NCBI RefSeq assembly: GCF_037969875.1
Contig: NZ_CP150218.1
Coordinates: 62,001-126,000 of the forward strand
Direction: 5' to 3'
From: Paenibacillus sp. FSL R7-0337
GTDB lineage: Bacteria > Bacillota > Bacilli > Paenibacillales > Paenibacillaceae
DNA: 64,000 nucleotides
Positions 37,666-47,838 of this stretch are shown here, one piece after another (position 1 is the stretch's first letter; each line of letters starts with the position of its first letter). The position numbers and the translations under genes were made by a program. The notes below the pieces were generated by a model, which saw only the letters and a list, made by a program, of their open reading frames with translations, had not been told where the DNA came from and made no database searches.

Positions 37666-37824
37666 ATGAGGAGCATTAGTGCACCTGAATTCGCAAGAAG
37701 TCAGCTATATGAGCAAATGAGGAGCATTAGTGCTCCTGAATCCACCGGAAGTCACCTATTTGAGCGAATTAGGAGCACAAATGCACCTGAGTCGCCAATC
37801 GTACGCATTCGTCCAACCGCATGA
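37666..37824 (+). repeat. 51-bp tandem repeat, potentially translated as a 17-residue repeat
   Basis: Units begin at 37666, 37717 and 37768, the third partly degenerate after about 27 bp. Each starts ATGAGGAGCATTAGTGCACC or a close variant. Because 51 is a multiple of three, a 52-codon frame runs through all units (MRSISAPEF..., MRSISAPES..., IRSTNAPES...) to a TGA at 37822, and AAGGAG lies 4 bases before the first ATG. Whether it is translated is undecided; the sequence reads equally as a non-coding tandem repeat. Confidence 0.7.
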
Positions 37825-37881
37825 GCTCAGACTAACGACTAGCAAGCACACAGTATAACCAACCATCTATTCCCTCAACCT

Positions 37882-37924
37882 AAAAAAGAGGTGTCCCCAG
37901 CCAAATGGCTCAGGGACACCTCTT
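37882..37924 (-). terminator. Terminator of gdhA
   Basis: AAGAGGTGTCCC and GGGACACCTCTT enclose AGCCA/TGGCT, with an A6 run that becomes T6 on the minus strand. It is 26 bp from the gdhA stop codon. Confidence 0.92.
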
Positions 37925-37949
37925 CTAGTATCAATTAAGTCTATAACAG

Positions 37950-39377
<1,428 letters not shown>

Positions 39378-39600
39378 TTAATTAGAATTTAAAAGAATTC
39401 TATAAAACCTGACATCAATTTGCCAATCAATTATTTTTGGCAGAGTCATTAAGAAATTCTATGAACCTTACATACTATGCAAGCTAAATGCGGCAGAGTG
39501 TTAATAAACCTCTGGTCAATTCAGGATTGCAGTTCCCCTTAAATAGGGTATATATAAATATTGGAAACAGCATAAAGCATTGAGAGAGAGGCGGAAGCAT

Positions 39601-40263
39601 ATGCACTTATTATCTGTAGCAGAATTAGTAGATGTGGAGAATCATGCCTGGGAAGAGATCAGGGAGCTGCTGAGCCAAGGGCCGCGAACCTACCGGCTGG
39701 AGGCCGCAGAGCCGGAGGCAGCCGCGCTGACGCTCGTCCGTCTGCAGGTAAGTACGAGGTCTTATCTGGGAGCCATTGCCTATGAAGCCGGAGGTATTAT
39801 CTTCGAGCATGGCTGGATTACCTTGCTTGGCGCTGGAGCAGAAGGGGTCTGCGGCAGTCTTGCTTCCTGGAACGGTCTGGGTGATGCAGAGGACACAGTC
39901 CCGCTGCCGGGTGTGCTAATTGTAGCATATGATGCGGCCGGAGGCTTCTTCGGCCTGGATACCGGGCGGTTCGGACAGAGCGGGCATATCTATTATTATG
40001 CCCCCGATGCGCTAGAATGGGAGACGACGGAATTAACCTATTCGAGCTTCATCGGCTGGCTGGCGGAAGGTGACCTGGATCTGTTCTATGAAACGTTCCG
40101 CTGGGAAGGATGGGAAGAGGAGACGCAGAAGCTTGCGCCGGATCAGGTCTTCGGGTATTACCCGCCGCTCTGGACGGATAAGGGTAGCGGCTCGGCCAGC
40201 AGCAAAGCACCGGTCTCTATTCTAGAGGCATGGCGGGCAGCAAGAAGTGCAGGTGCTGAATGA
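39601..40263 (+). CDS. DUF2625-family protein
   Basis: A 220-residue cytosolic protein resembling DUF2625, with its STRSYLGAIAYEAGGIIFEHGW and GVLIVAYDAAGGFFGLD segments and a Trp/Tyr-rich tail (YSSFIGWLAEGDLDLFYETF). Function is not established. The ATG at 39601 was preferred to an upstream TTG at 39580 since GAGAGAGGCGG fits its spacing. Its stop overlaps the next start (ATGA) with a phosphoesterase-like gene, so the two are co-translated. Divergent from gdhA across 256 bp with AT-rich promoter sequence. Confidence 0.8.
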   Translation: MHLLSVAELVDVENHAWEEIRELLSQGPRTYRLEAAEPEAAALTLVRLQVSTRSYLGAIAYEAGGIIFEHGWITLLGAGAEGVCGSLASWNGLGDAEDTVPLPGVLIVAYDAAGGFFGLDTGRFGQSGHIYYYAPDALEWETTELTYSSFIGWLAEGDLDLFYETFRWEGWEEETQKLAPDQVFGYYPPLWTDKGSGSASSKAPVSILEAWRAARSAGAE

Positions 40264-41108
40264 AGCGGCGTAAGGCTGAACGCGGGCAGCTTAGAGTCTT
40301 ACGGGTAGCGGAAGAACCGCTGGAGGTGGTCCCCTTTGTCAGTGCGGCGCCCGGCAGCCAGGGAATAATATATGGTGGGCTTCCGATATATCCGGGAGAA
40401 ATGCAGGGACTGCCGGAAGAGGTGAAGGTGCTGATCGTCGCATCCGATCTTCAGGGAGTTGCCTTGTCTGACAATGGAGATTACAGCGATCTATTGGTGG
40501 GTGAGAAGCTTGCCGCCACATTGGAAGGTCTGCTTCTCCGCCATATGCCGGATGTCCGCCCGGATCAGGTGCTGGTCTGTTTATGCGGCGATCTATATGG
40601 AGACACTGCAGTAAGAGGTTCTAGCGGTGATCCGCTGCCGGTATGGCGGGCCTTCCGCCGCAGATTCGGTACGGTATTCGGCGTGAACGGCAACCACGAT
40701 CTTCTGACTTCAGAAGGCGAAGCTGAGCTTGCCTCCACACCGGGAATGCATCTGTTCACCGAACCGGCGGTCCTGCACCATGAGAATATGCTTATCGCTG
40801 GACTTGGAGGCGTCACGGGAAGAGCAGGCCGGCCGAACCGCACGCCGGAGAAGGAGTATCTGGAGAGACTGGAGTGGCTGCTGCAACGCGGACCCGCTCT
40901 GCTGCTGCTGCACCAGAGCCCTGACCTTCCTGGAGCAGAGCTACCGGGACATGCAGGCATCCGCGAGCGGCTGGAAGCCGGGCCGGAGGTACTGGTCTGC
41001 AGCGGGCATGTTCACTGGGACCAGCCGCTGGCAGAGCTGGACAACGGTGTCCAGCTTCTGAATACAGACGGAAGGGTGCTGGTATTCACAGCCGCAAGCC
41101 TGTGCTAA
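40260..41108 (+). CDS. Metallophosphoesterase-like protein with altered first motif
   Basis: A 282-residue calcineurin-fold phosphoesterase. The motifs are in order GDLYGD, GNHD, LHQSP and SGHVHW. The first motif, normally D-x-H, reads DLQ (ASDLQGVAL), so one metal ligand is changed. Activity may therefore be altered, or metal preference shifted. It overlaps the DUF2625 gene by 4 bp and is the second gene of that pair. No signal peptide. The nucleotide or phosphoester substrate cannot be told. Confidence 0.8.
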   Translation: MKRRKAERGQLRVLRVAEEPLEVVPFVSAAPGSQGIIYGGLPIYPGEMQGLPEEVKVLIVASDLQGVALSDNGDYSDLLVGEKLAATLEGLLLRHMPDVRPDQVLVCLCGDLYGDTAVRGSSGDPLPVWRAFRRRFGTVFGVNGNHDLLTSEGEAELASTPGMHLFTEPAVLHHENMLIAGLGGVTGRAGRPNRTPEKEYLERLEWLLQRGPALLLLHQSPDLPGAELPGHAGIRERLEAGPEVLVCSGHVHWDQPLAELDNGVQLLNTDGRVLVFTAASLC

Positions 41109-41128
41109 ACGTGCGCTTGTCCGTAAAC

Positions 41129-41222
41129 TTTACAAACAGCATCGGAATAGGTATAATTTAAGTATATTTCAGGGTTGGAAACAACAAAGAGGGGCCTAAC
41201 GCCATTAGGCTCCTTTTGTATT
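41129..41222 (+). promoter_or_regulatory. Promoter and leader hairpin of the USP-mrp operon
   Basis: TTTACA (41129-41134) and TATAAT (41152-41157) are 17 bp apart. The leader then forms GGGGCCTAA-cgcca-TTAGGCTCC followed by TTTTG (41194-41219), a terminator-like hairpin between promoter and first gene. It could act as an attenuator, but no competing structure or known riboswitch was recognised. Confidence 0.65.
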
Positions 41223-41252
41223 TTCACCCATGTTAACAGGAGGGCGAAAGTC

Positions 41253-41879
41253 ATTCACAAGGAAAAGATTTTGGTATGTGTTCATTATGGGCCGCATGGG
41301 GAGCGTCTAATCCGGCGTGGTGTCGAGCTGTCTGAGATGCTTGGGGCACCGCTCTATGTGCTTAATGTGGAGAGTTCGGACAGCGATGAATATAATCATA
41401 GCAAAGAAATGTATATGGCTGTCTGGAAGCGCCTGGCGGAAGAAGCCGGGGCAGAATTTATGGTCCGCAAACGCCGGGGCCGCAAGACAACGGATGTTAT
41501 TGTTGAAGCTGCAGAAGAGAAAGAGGTCACTCAGATCATTATTGGCCAATCCGCCCAGACCTTGTGGCAGGAGCTGACCAAACGCAACTTTGTCAATGAG
41601 CTGATCAGCAAGATGAATATGATGGATCTGCATGTCGTTGCAGTTCAGCGTATGCGCGCCGGTCTCGAAGAGACCCATGAAGAAGGCGTAATCTCTTATC
41701 TGGTGAAGAATGAGGGAGCATACCAGCTCAGCGATGAGCCGGAAGGCGACGATTACATCAAAGGCAAATTTTTTCATGAATTGCACACAGAATTTGAGAA
41801 TGGCTTGTTCAAAATTGAGCAAGATGGTAAAGCGAGATATTTGCATATCTGTGAAGGAACGCTGACCGAGCCATTATAA
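41253..41879 (+). CDS. Universal-stress/KdpD-like domain protein, probable ATT start
   Basis: A 208-residue cytosolic protein with a universal-stress-protein-type nucleotide-binding fold over the first ~130 residues (EKILVCVHYGPHGERLIRRG; TQIIIGQSAQTLWQELTKRN), related to the domain of KdpD. The rest is not recognised. The perfect ribosome site AGGAGGG at 41238-41244 is followed by no ATG, GTG or TTG at the right distance; an ATT lies 8 bases on and precedes the first strand of the fold. It starts the mrp operon, 73 bp upstream, so it may sense cation or stress signals for the antiporter; that role is inference. Confidence 0.75.
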   Translation: MHKEKILVCVHYGPHGERLIRRGVELSEMLGAPLYVLNVESSDSDEYNHSKEMYMAVWKRLAEEAGAEFMVRKRRGRKTTDVIVEAAEEKEVTQIIIGQSAQTLWQELTKRNFVNELISKMNMMDLHVVAVQRMRAGLEETHEEGVISYLVKNEGAYQLSDEPEGDDYIKGKFFHELHTEFENGLFKIEQDGKARYLHICEGTLTEPL

Positions 41880-41952
41880 CCGGCTCTTGTCTTCAGGAAG
41901 TAAGTACCAGCGTTCACAACCCAAATTGTAGAATGAAAAAGGAGGCTTGCCT

Positions 41953-44811
41953 TTGCTGCATATAACCGTTCTTGTTCCGTTTCTCCTGGCCCTGATGATA
42001 GCGCTTCTGCGCGGGAGGATGCGAAAGCTCCATAGAGGATGGCTTGTATTAGCCGCACCGCTGGCGTTATTCATATATTTCTTGACCCGGATTCCAGTCA
42101 TCAAGGGAGGGGAGCTCGGATACGAGACCCTGTCCTGGATTCCTTCCCTTGGGATTGATCTGGTCTTCCATCTCGATGGATTAAGCTTGCTGTTCGCCTT
42201 GTTAATTACGGGCATGGGTACTCTGGTCTTTATCTATTCCATATTTTATCTCGATAAACGCAAGGAAGAGCTGACGCCGTTCTATGTATATCTGCTGTTA
42301 TTCATGGGGGCGATGCTTGGAGTCGTGCTGTCCGATAATCTTATGGTGTTATACGGATTCTGGGAGCTAACGAGTGTCTCCTCGTTCCTTCTGATCGCCT
42401 ACTGGCACCGGAGACAGAAATCACGCTATGGCGCACAAAAGTCCATGCTGATTACCGTCTTCGGCGGTCTGGCGATGTTCGCAGGCTTCCTGATGCTGTA
42501 TGTGATGACGGGTACGTTCAGTATCCGCGAGATCTGGAGCCAGGTGGGCGATATCAGCGGAGAGACGCTGTTCATTCCTGCGATGCTGCTTATTCTGCTG
42601 GGTGCCTTCACCAAATCGGCCCAGTTCCCCTTCCATATCTGGCTGCCTGATGCGATGGAAGCGCCGACTCCGGTCAGTGCGTATCTGCACTCGGCAACCA
42701 TGGTCAAAGCCGGTTTATATCTGGTAGCACGTTTCAGCCCGGTGTTCGCGGGGCAACATGAGTGGTTTTGGATTGTGTCGGGTGTCGGCCTGATCACCTT
42801 GATCTATGGATCGATCCAGGCGATGAAGCAGACGGACCTGAAGGCTCTGTTAGCCTATTCTACAATCAGTCAGCTTGGACTGATTATGGGATTACTTGGT
42901 ATGGGTTCAGCCGCGTCCTTCTACACAGGGGAAGAGGCTGTATTCTATACCGCCGCAACAACGGCAGCCCTATTTCATTTAATTAATCATGCCATATTCA
43001 AAGGTTCGCTCTTCATGGTGGTCGGAATTGTCGACCATGAGACGAATACCCGTGATCTGCGCAAGCTCGGCGGTCTGGTGTCTCTGATGCCGATCACCTT
43101 CACGCTGGCGTTGATCGGCAGCTTCTCGATGGCGGGTCTTCCGCCGTTTGCCGGATTCCTGAGCAAGGAAATGTTCTTCACGGCTGTGCTGAATATCAGA
43201 CAGCTGGATATCTTCAGCCCGGGGGCCTTCTTCACCCTTTTCCCGGTGCTGGCGTGGATTGCAAGCATATTTACCTTTGCATACAGCATGATTATGGTCT
43301 TCCAAACCTTCTTCGGCAAATATCAGCCGGAGAAGCTGGACAAAAAACCGCATGAAGCGCCCTTCGGCCTTCTGCTTCCGCCAGTGATTCTGGCATTACT
43401 GGCCGTAGTCACCGGCTTCTTCCCCAATATACTGTCGAAGTCACTGATCGTGCCGGGGATGAATGCGATTCATCCGCAGATTGCCGCCAGCTCGCCTTTT
43501 TATGTGAATATCTATTTCTGGCACGGGTTCACCGCCGAGGTCTGGATGACGCTGGGTGTGATCCTTCTGGGGATTATCGTATACCGCGTATACGGCCGGT
43601 TCAGTCTGGTCGAGAAGGAATGGCGCACCGGACTTACGCTGACCCATGTGTATGACGGCAGTATCCGTCTCGTGGAGAGCGTATCCCGTGCAGTGACAGG
43701 CCTGTACATGACAGGTTCAATGCGTCATTATCTGATGTACATTTTCACCCTGATTATCGCTGTTGTCGGCGGCACGATGCTGTACTCGGAAGGCATTACG
43801 TTCGGCCAGGGGCAATATGCTCCGGTCACATTCTTTGAAGTTGTTGCCGTACTGGTCCTGCTGACAGGCGCGCTTGCCATTCCGTTTGCCAAGTCCAGAG
43901 TCTCGGCGATTCTGATGACGGGAATGGTCGGTTACATGGTGACGCTGCTGTTCATCCTGTTCCGTGCACCCGATCTGGCCCTCACCCAGATGATTGTGGA
44001 GGTGGTCTCCGTTACGCTGTTCCTGCTCTGCTTCCGGCATCTGCCGAAGCTGAAGCGGGAGAAGGTCAAGCTGCGGGTCAAGGTACCCAAGCTGATCATC
44101 GCCTTAGGCTTCGGGATCACGATGACGCTGGTGGCGCTGGCGGCGCTCGGCAGCAGTCCGTTCGAGTCTATCTCAACCTACTATGTGGAGAATAGTTACA
44201 AGCTTGGCGGCGGCAAGAACATCGTCAATGTCCTGCTGGTGGACTTCCGCGGCTTCGATACCATGTTCGAAATTACGGTGCTGGGGCTGGCATCGCTGGC
44301 CATCTACTCGATGATCAAGCTACAGCTGGAGCAGGATCATACGCCTGTTCTGACCAGAAGCAAACCGGAGTCCTACACGCGCCGCTATACCCGCAGCAAT
44401 GATGTATTGCTGCAATCGGTGGCAAAAGTAGCCTTCGTGATCATCATCACGTTCTCCCTGTACCTGTTCTTCGCCGGTCATAATCAGCCGGGCGGCGGCT
44501 TTATCGGAGCCTTGATGGCTGCTGCGGCGCTTGTACTGATTGCGATTGCCTTCGGCACGGAGTTTGTAGAGAAGGTGCTGCCGGTCGATTACCGCAAGTT
44601 AATCGCAGTCGGGATTATGATCGCTTTTCTCACCGGAATCGGTTCCTTTGTCTTCGATGCTCCATTCCTGACCCAAGCCTTCGGCTACTTCGAACTGCCG
44701 GTCATGGGCAAGACGGAGCTAACCACTGCGATGCTGTTCGATCTGGGAGTTTACCTCTCGGTGATCGGTGTCACGATGAATATTATCTTTACGGTCGGGA
44801 GGGATAACTAA
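41953..44811 (+). CDS. mrpA: Na+/H+ antiporter subunit MrpA fused to MrpB
   Basis: A 952-residue polytopic protein. Residues 1-~790 are MrpA, homologous to complex I NuoL, with the conserved Lys and Glu in transmembrane helices (SAQFPFHIWLPDAMEAPTPV; HSATMVKAGLYLVARF). The last ~140 residues correspond to MrpB (GHNQPGGGFIGALMAAAALV and GVYLSVIGVTMNIIF). In B. subtilis these are separate genes; here they are one frame, as in the fused arrangement known from some other bacteria. The complex exchanges Na+ or Li+ for protons and supports alkaline and salt tolerance. The TTG at 41953 sits 7 bases after GGAGG. It overlaps mrpC by 1 bp. Confidence 0.95.
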   Translation: MLHITVLVPFLLALMIALLRGRMRKLHRGWLVLAAPLALFIYFLTRIPVIKGGELGYETLSWIPSLGIDLVFHLDGLSLLFALLITGMGTLVFIYSIFYLDKRKEELTPFYVYLLLFMGAMLGVVLSDNLMVLYGFWELTSVSSFLLIAYWHRRQKSRYGAQKSMLITVFGGLAMFAGFLMLYVMTGTFSIREIWSQVGDISGETLFIPAMLLILLGAFTKSAQFPFHIWLPDAMEAPTPVSAYLHSATMVKAGLYLVARFSPVFAGQHEWFWIVSGVGLITLIYGSIQAMKQTDLKALLAYSTISQLGLIMGLLGMGSAASFYTGEEAVFYTAATTAALFHLINHAIFKGSLFMVVGIVDHETNTRDLRKLGGLVSLMPITFTLALIGSFSMAGLPPFAGFLSKEMFFTAVLNIRQLDIFSPGAFFTLFPVLAWIASIFTFAYSMIMVFQTFFGKYQPEKLDKKPHEAPFGLLLPPVILALLAVVTGFFPNILSKSLIVPGMNAIHPQIAASSPFYVNIYFWHGFTAEVWMTLGVILLGIIVYRVYGRFSLVEKEWRTGLTLTHVYDGSIRLVESVSRAVTGLYMTGSMRHYLMYIFTLIIAVVGGTMLYSEGITFGQGQYAPVTFFEVVAVLVLLTGALAIPFAKSRVSAILMTGMVGYMVTLLFILFRAPDLALTQMIVEVVSVTLFLLCFRHLPKLKREKVKLRVKVPKLIIALGFGITMTLVALAALGSSPFESISTYYVENSYKLGGGKNIVNVLLVDFRGFDTMFEITVLGLASLAIYSMIKLQLEQDHTPVLTRSKPESYTRRYTRSNDVLLQSVAKVAFVIIITFSLYLFFAGHNQPGGGFIGALMAAAALVLIAIAFGTEFVEKVLPVDYRKLIAVGIMIAFLTGIGSFVFDAPFLTQAFGYFELPVMGKTELTTAMLFDLGVYLSVIGVTMNIIFTVGRDN

Positions 44812-45146
44812 TGGAGATCCTTATTGCCCTGGCGATCGGTGTCTTGTTTACCGTAGGTGTCTATCTGGTCCTGTCCAAAAGTCTGCTCCGCATCCTGCTT
44901 GGGACGACGCTGCTGACTCATGGCGTTCATCTGCTGCTGCTGACGATGTCCGGCCTGAAGACGGGCGCTTCACCTCTGCTTGGCGAGAAGGCGGACAGTT
45001 ATGTCGATCCGCTGCCGCAGGCGCTTATCCTGACTTCCATTGTAATCAGCTTTGGGGTATCCGCGTTCTTCATCGTTCTGGCCTACCGGGCTTACCGCTC
45101 GGCGGGGACGGATGATGTGGAAGGAAGCAAGGGGGAGAGACCATGA
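44811..45146 (+). CDS. mrpC: Na+/H+ antiporter subunit MrpC
   Basis: A 111-residue three-helix subunit homologous to NuoK of respiratory complex I. The GVHLLLL and DPLPQALILTSIVI segments are characteristic. It overlaps mrpA by 1 bp and mrpD by 4 bp, so the subunits are translationally coupled. The charged C-terminal tail is cytosolic. Confidence 0.95.
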   Translation: MEILIALAIGVLFTVGVYLVLSKSLLRILLGTTLLTHGVHLLLLTMSGLKTGASPLLGEKADSYVDPLPQALILTSIVISFGVSAFFIVLAYRAYRSAGTDDVEGSKGERP

Positions 45147-46624
45147 ACAACCTGCTGGTAATGCCTTTGCTGATTCCGGCCTTTACGGCGGTCATCCTGA
45201 TTTTTCTGAAAGAGAAAGTGAAGCTGCAGCGTATCCTCAGTGCCATCAGTGTGCTGGTGAACATCGCAGTAGCGCTTATTATTGTGTACCAGGTCCGTAC
45301 GGACGGGATTCAAACGCTGTATATGGGAGGGTGGCTACCGCCTTACGGCATCGTCTTCGTAGCTGACATGTTCGCAGCGCTACTCGTCTTGACGGCTGCG
45401 GTGGTAGGGGCAGCTTGTCTGTTCTTCTCCTTCGCAAGCATCGGTGAGGAGCGGGAACGTTTCTACTATTATACGTTCTTCCATTTCCTGCTCACCGGCG
45501 TGTTCGGCTCGTTCCTGACGGGTGACCTGTTCAACCTGTTTGTCTGCTTCGAGGTGCTGCTGGTTGCTTCCTACGCCATGATTGTCTTGGGTGGAACCAA
45601 GGTACAGCTGCGCGAGACGCTCAAGTATATCCTTGTCAACATAATTTCCTCCACCTTGTTCGTAGCGGCGATTGCCTATTTGTACGCTGCGACAGGCACG
45701 CTTAATATGGCTCATCTGGCCATCCGTGTGGGAGAGGCCGGGCAGGGCGGAGTGATGAATGTGATTGCCGTGCTTCTGCTGCTGGTGTTCTCGCTCAAAG
45801 CAGGTCTGCTGTTATTCTTCTGGCTGCCGGATTCGTACAGTGCTCCTCCGCAGGCGGTAAGGGCATTGTTCGGCGCACTGCTTACCAAGGTGGGGCTGTA
45901 TGCCATCACCAGAACGTTCTCGCTGATTTTTGTACATGATATGGGCTTGACCCATTCGCTGATCGGCTGGATGGCAGGGGCCACTATGATTCTTGGAGCC
46001 ATAGGGGCACTCGCCTATAATGATCTAAGCCGGATCTTCAATTATAATATTGTCATCAGTGTCGGCTTCATCGCCTTCGGCATTTCCGTGGCTACCCAGG
46101 ATTCGCTTAGCGGGGTTGTATTCTATCTGATGCACGATATGGTTGCCAAGGCGCTACTGTTCTTCCTGGGCGGGCTGATTGTCGCGGCTTCGGGGACGGA
46201 GCAGCTCAGGCTGATGGGCGGTCTGATCCGCCGGTATCCGTGGACGGGCTGGATGTTCTTCGTCCTGACGCTGGCGCTGGTCGGTGTTCCTCCGCTTAGC
46301 GGTTTTGCCGGGAAGGTCATGATGGTCCGCAGCGGCTTCGGAGAGCAGCACACTGTGCTTGCGCTCATCGCCTTGGCTTCCAGCTTCGTGGTTTTGTATT
46401 CGCTGATCAAAGTGTTCCAGCAGGTATTCTGGGGGGGCGAGAAGAGCGATGAAGAAATCCGCCCTCTGCGCTACAAAGCGATGATGGTACCGGCTGCTGT
46501 GCTGTTTGTTCTAGTCATCCTAATGGGTATTGGCGCTGAGCTGGTGAACGGCTATGTAATACAGGCCGGCGCAGTCCTCGCTGATCCGGCAGCGTACATT
46601 AATGCTGTCATAAGGAGTCGATGA
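45143..46624 (+). CDS. mrpD: Na+/H+ antiporter subunit MrpD
   Basis: A 493-residue proton-channel subunit homologous to NuoM/NuoN with about 14 helices. The conserved channel Lys and Glu lie in GDLFNLFVCFEVLLVASY and in the FWLPDSYSAPPQAVRALF-like stretch. It catalyses ion translocation with MrpA. Start ATG overlaps the mrpC stop (ATGA) and its stop overlaps the mrpE region. Confidence 0.95.
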   Translation: MNNLLVMPLLIPAFTAVILIFLKEKVKLQRILSAISVLVNIAVALIIVYQVRTDGIQTLYMGGWLPPYGIVFVADMFAALLVLTAAVVGAACLFFSFASIGEERERFYYYTFFHFLLTGVFGSFLTGDLFNLFVCFEVLLVASYAMIVLGGTKVQLRETLKYILVNIISSTLFVAAIAYLYAATGTLNMAHLAIRVGEAGQGGVMNVIAVLLLLVFSLKAGLLLFFWLPDSYSAPPQAVRALFGALLTKVGLYAITRTFSLIFVHDMGLTHSLIGWMAGATMILGAIGALAYNDLSRIFNYNIVISVGFIAFGISVATQDSLSGVVFYLMHDMVAKALLFFLGGLIVAASGTEQLRLMGGLIRRYPWTGWMFFVLTLALVGVPPLSGFAGKVMMVRSGFGEQHTVLALIALASSFVVLYSLIKVFQQVFWGGEKSDEEIRPLRYKAMMVPAAVLFVLVILMGIGAELVNGYVIQAGAVLADPAAYINAVIRSR

Positions 46625-46626
46625 AG

Positions 46627-47106
46627 ATGGCCTTTCAAATATTGTTGAATCTCATGATTGCCTTCCTGTGGATGTTCCTGAATAATGACTGGACGAACTC
46701 CGGCTTCATCATCGGTTATGTGCTGGGGGTGGCCGTGCTGGTGGTCATGCGGCGCTTCTTCGGCGGACGGCTGTATCTGGGTAAAATTTGGGCGGTTCTG
46801 AAGCTGGTGGCCTTGCTGCTGCGGGAGCTGGTGGTATCCAGCTATGTAGTGGTGAAGGCGGTGCTTAGACCGAATCTCAATATCCGCCCAGCTATCCTGA
46901 TGTACCATACAGAGCTGAAGTCGGACTGGGAGGTAGCCGTGCTGATCACAATGCTCTGCCTTACGCCGGGTTCCGTCGTGCTCGAGGTGTCCAAAGACAA
47001 CCGGACCCTATACATTCATGCCATGGACATCCAGGATGTGGAGCAGTTCGATGCGAATATCCGTAATACCTTTGAACGCGCGATTCAGGAGGTGACACGT
47101 TCATGA
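46627..47106 (+). CDS. mrpE: Na+/H+ antiporter subunit MrpE
   Basis: A 159-residue subunit, two membrane helices followed by a cytosolic domain (VVLEVSKDNRTLYIHAMDIQ) typical of MrpE. The ATG at 46627 was chosen over 46621: MAFQILLNL is the family start and AAGGAG is 9 bases upstream, whereas 46621 nearly overlaps it. Its stop overlaps the mrpF start. Confidence 0.93.
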   Translation: MAFQILLNLMIAFLWMFLNNDWTNSGFIIGYVLGVAVLVVMRRFFGGRLYLGKIWAVLKLVALLLRELVVSSYVVVKAVLRPNLNIRPAILMYHTELKSDWEVAVLITMLCLTPGSVVLEVSKDNRTLYIHAMDIQDVEQFDANIRNTFERAIQEVTRS

Positions 47107-47396
47107 TTCAATCGATTCTTATGCTGGCGTTGTCAATTATGGTCATCTCCATCGCGATCTGTGCCTGGAGGCTGGTTAAGGGGCCATCGCTGCCTGACCG
47201 GGTTGCCGCACTCGATACCATCGGTATCAATCTGCTGGCGATGGTGGCGGTCCTCTCGGTTCTGTTCAAGACGCAAGCCTTTATAGAATATATTCTTCTG
47301 ATTGGAATCCTCTCTTTTATCGGGACGATGGCCTTGGCCAGATATATCGAAAGGGGAGTGGTGTTTGAACATGGACATGATCAAGACGGTCATTGA
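47103..47396 (+). CDS. mrpF: Na+/H+ antiporter subunit MrpF
   Basis: A 97-residue three-helix subunit with the family pattern RLVKGPSLPDRVAALDTIG at residues ~20-40. It overlaps mrpE by 4 bp and the beginning of mrpG. MrpF is needed for assembly of the full complex and lacks a catalytic role of its own. Confidence 0.94.
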   Translation: MIQSILMLALSIMVISIAICAWRLVKGPSLPDRVAALDTIGINLLAMVAVLSVLFKTQAFIEYILLIGILSFIGTMALARYIERGVVFEHGHDQDGH

Positions 47397-47775
47397 GTAT
47401 GTGTTTGTCCTGCTGATTCTGACCGGAGCCTTGCTTAGCGCAGTCAGCTCTGTAGGGCTGATCCGCTTGCCCGATGTCTACTTAAGATCACATGCCGCTG
47501 CCAAAAGTGCTACGCTTGGTGTGCTCTGTGTACTCAGCGGCGCCTTCCTGTATTTCGCCTTCTTCCTCGATTTCATCAGTGCGAAGCTGCTGCTGGGAAT
47601 CGTGTTCGTATTCATGACTTCGCCGCTCTCCGCTCATCTGACAGGCCGCGCGGCCTACCGCTCCGGTGTTCCGCTCTGGAGCCGCCGCGTCCAGGATGAT
47701 CTTAAGGCGGCGCTGGAAAAGGAGCAGGCAGAGGAAGAGGCAACGGAACGTGTGAAGACTGACGCATCACCATAA
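47371..47775 (+). CDS. mrpG: Na+/H+ antiporter subunit MrpG
   Basis: A 134-residue three-helix subunit. The conserved segment is SSVGLIRLPDVYLRSHAAAK, found in MrpG of other Bacillales. The start is the ATG at 47371; a TTG at 47365 with closer spacing to GGGGAG is a fair alternative. The charged C-terminal tail (rich in Glu, Ala and Lys) is probably cytosolic. It completes the set A/B, C, D, E, F, G, so the operon encodes a full seven-component antiporter. Confidence 0.93.
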   Translation: MDMIKTVIEYVFVLLILTGALLSAVSSVGLIRLPDVYLRSHAAAKSATLGVLCVLSGAFLYFAFFLDFISAKLLLGIVFVFMTSPLSAHLTGRAAYRSGVPLWSRRVQDDLKAALEKEQAEEEATERVKTDASP

Positions 47776-47778
47776 AAG

Positions 47779-47823
47779 AACAGGGATGTCCACAGCGCTT
47801 GAGCTGCTACGGACATCCCTGTT
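47779..47823. terminator. Terminator between mrpG and the MFS gene
   Basis: Perfect 12-13-bp arms AACAGGGATGTCC and GGACATCCCTGTT with a 19-base loop; usable from both sides. Confidence 0.92.
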
Positions 47824-47838
47824 GTAATATTGGCTTGG

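Noticed and set aside
37666..37793. CRISPR array
   Set aside because: Units are contiguous 51-bp tandem repeats with no unique spacers and no cas genes.
41129..41250. c-di-AMP (ydaO) or sodium riboswitch before the mrp operon
   Set aside because: The leader is too short and shows only one simple hairpin; none of the known conserved blocks is present.
41230..41310. Short ATG frame overlapping the start of the universal-stress-type gene
   Set aside because: The ATG precedes the AGGAGGG site rather than following it, and the frame does not resemble a leader peptide for a known amino acid.
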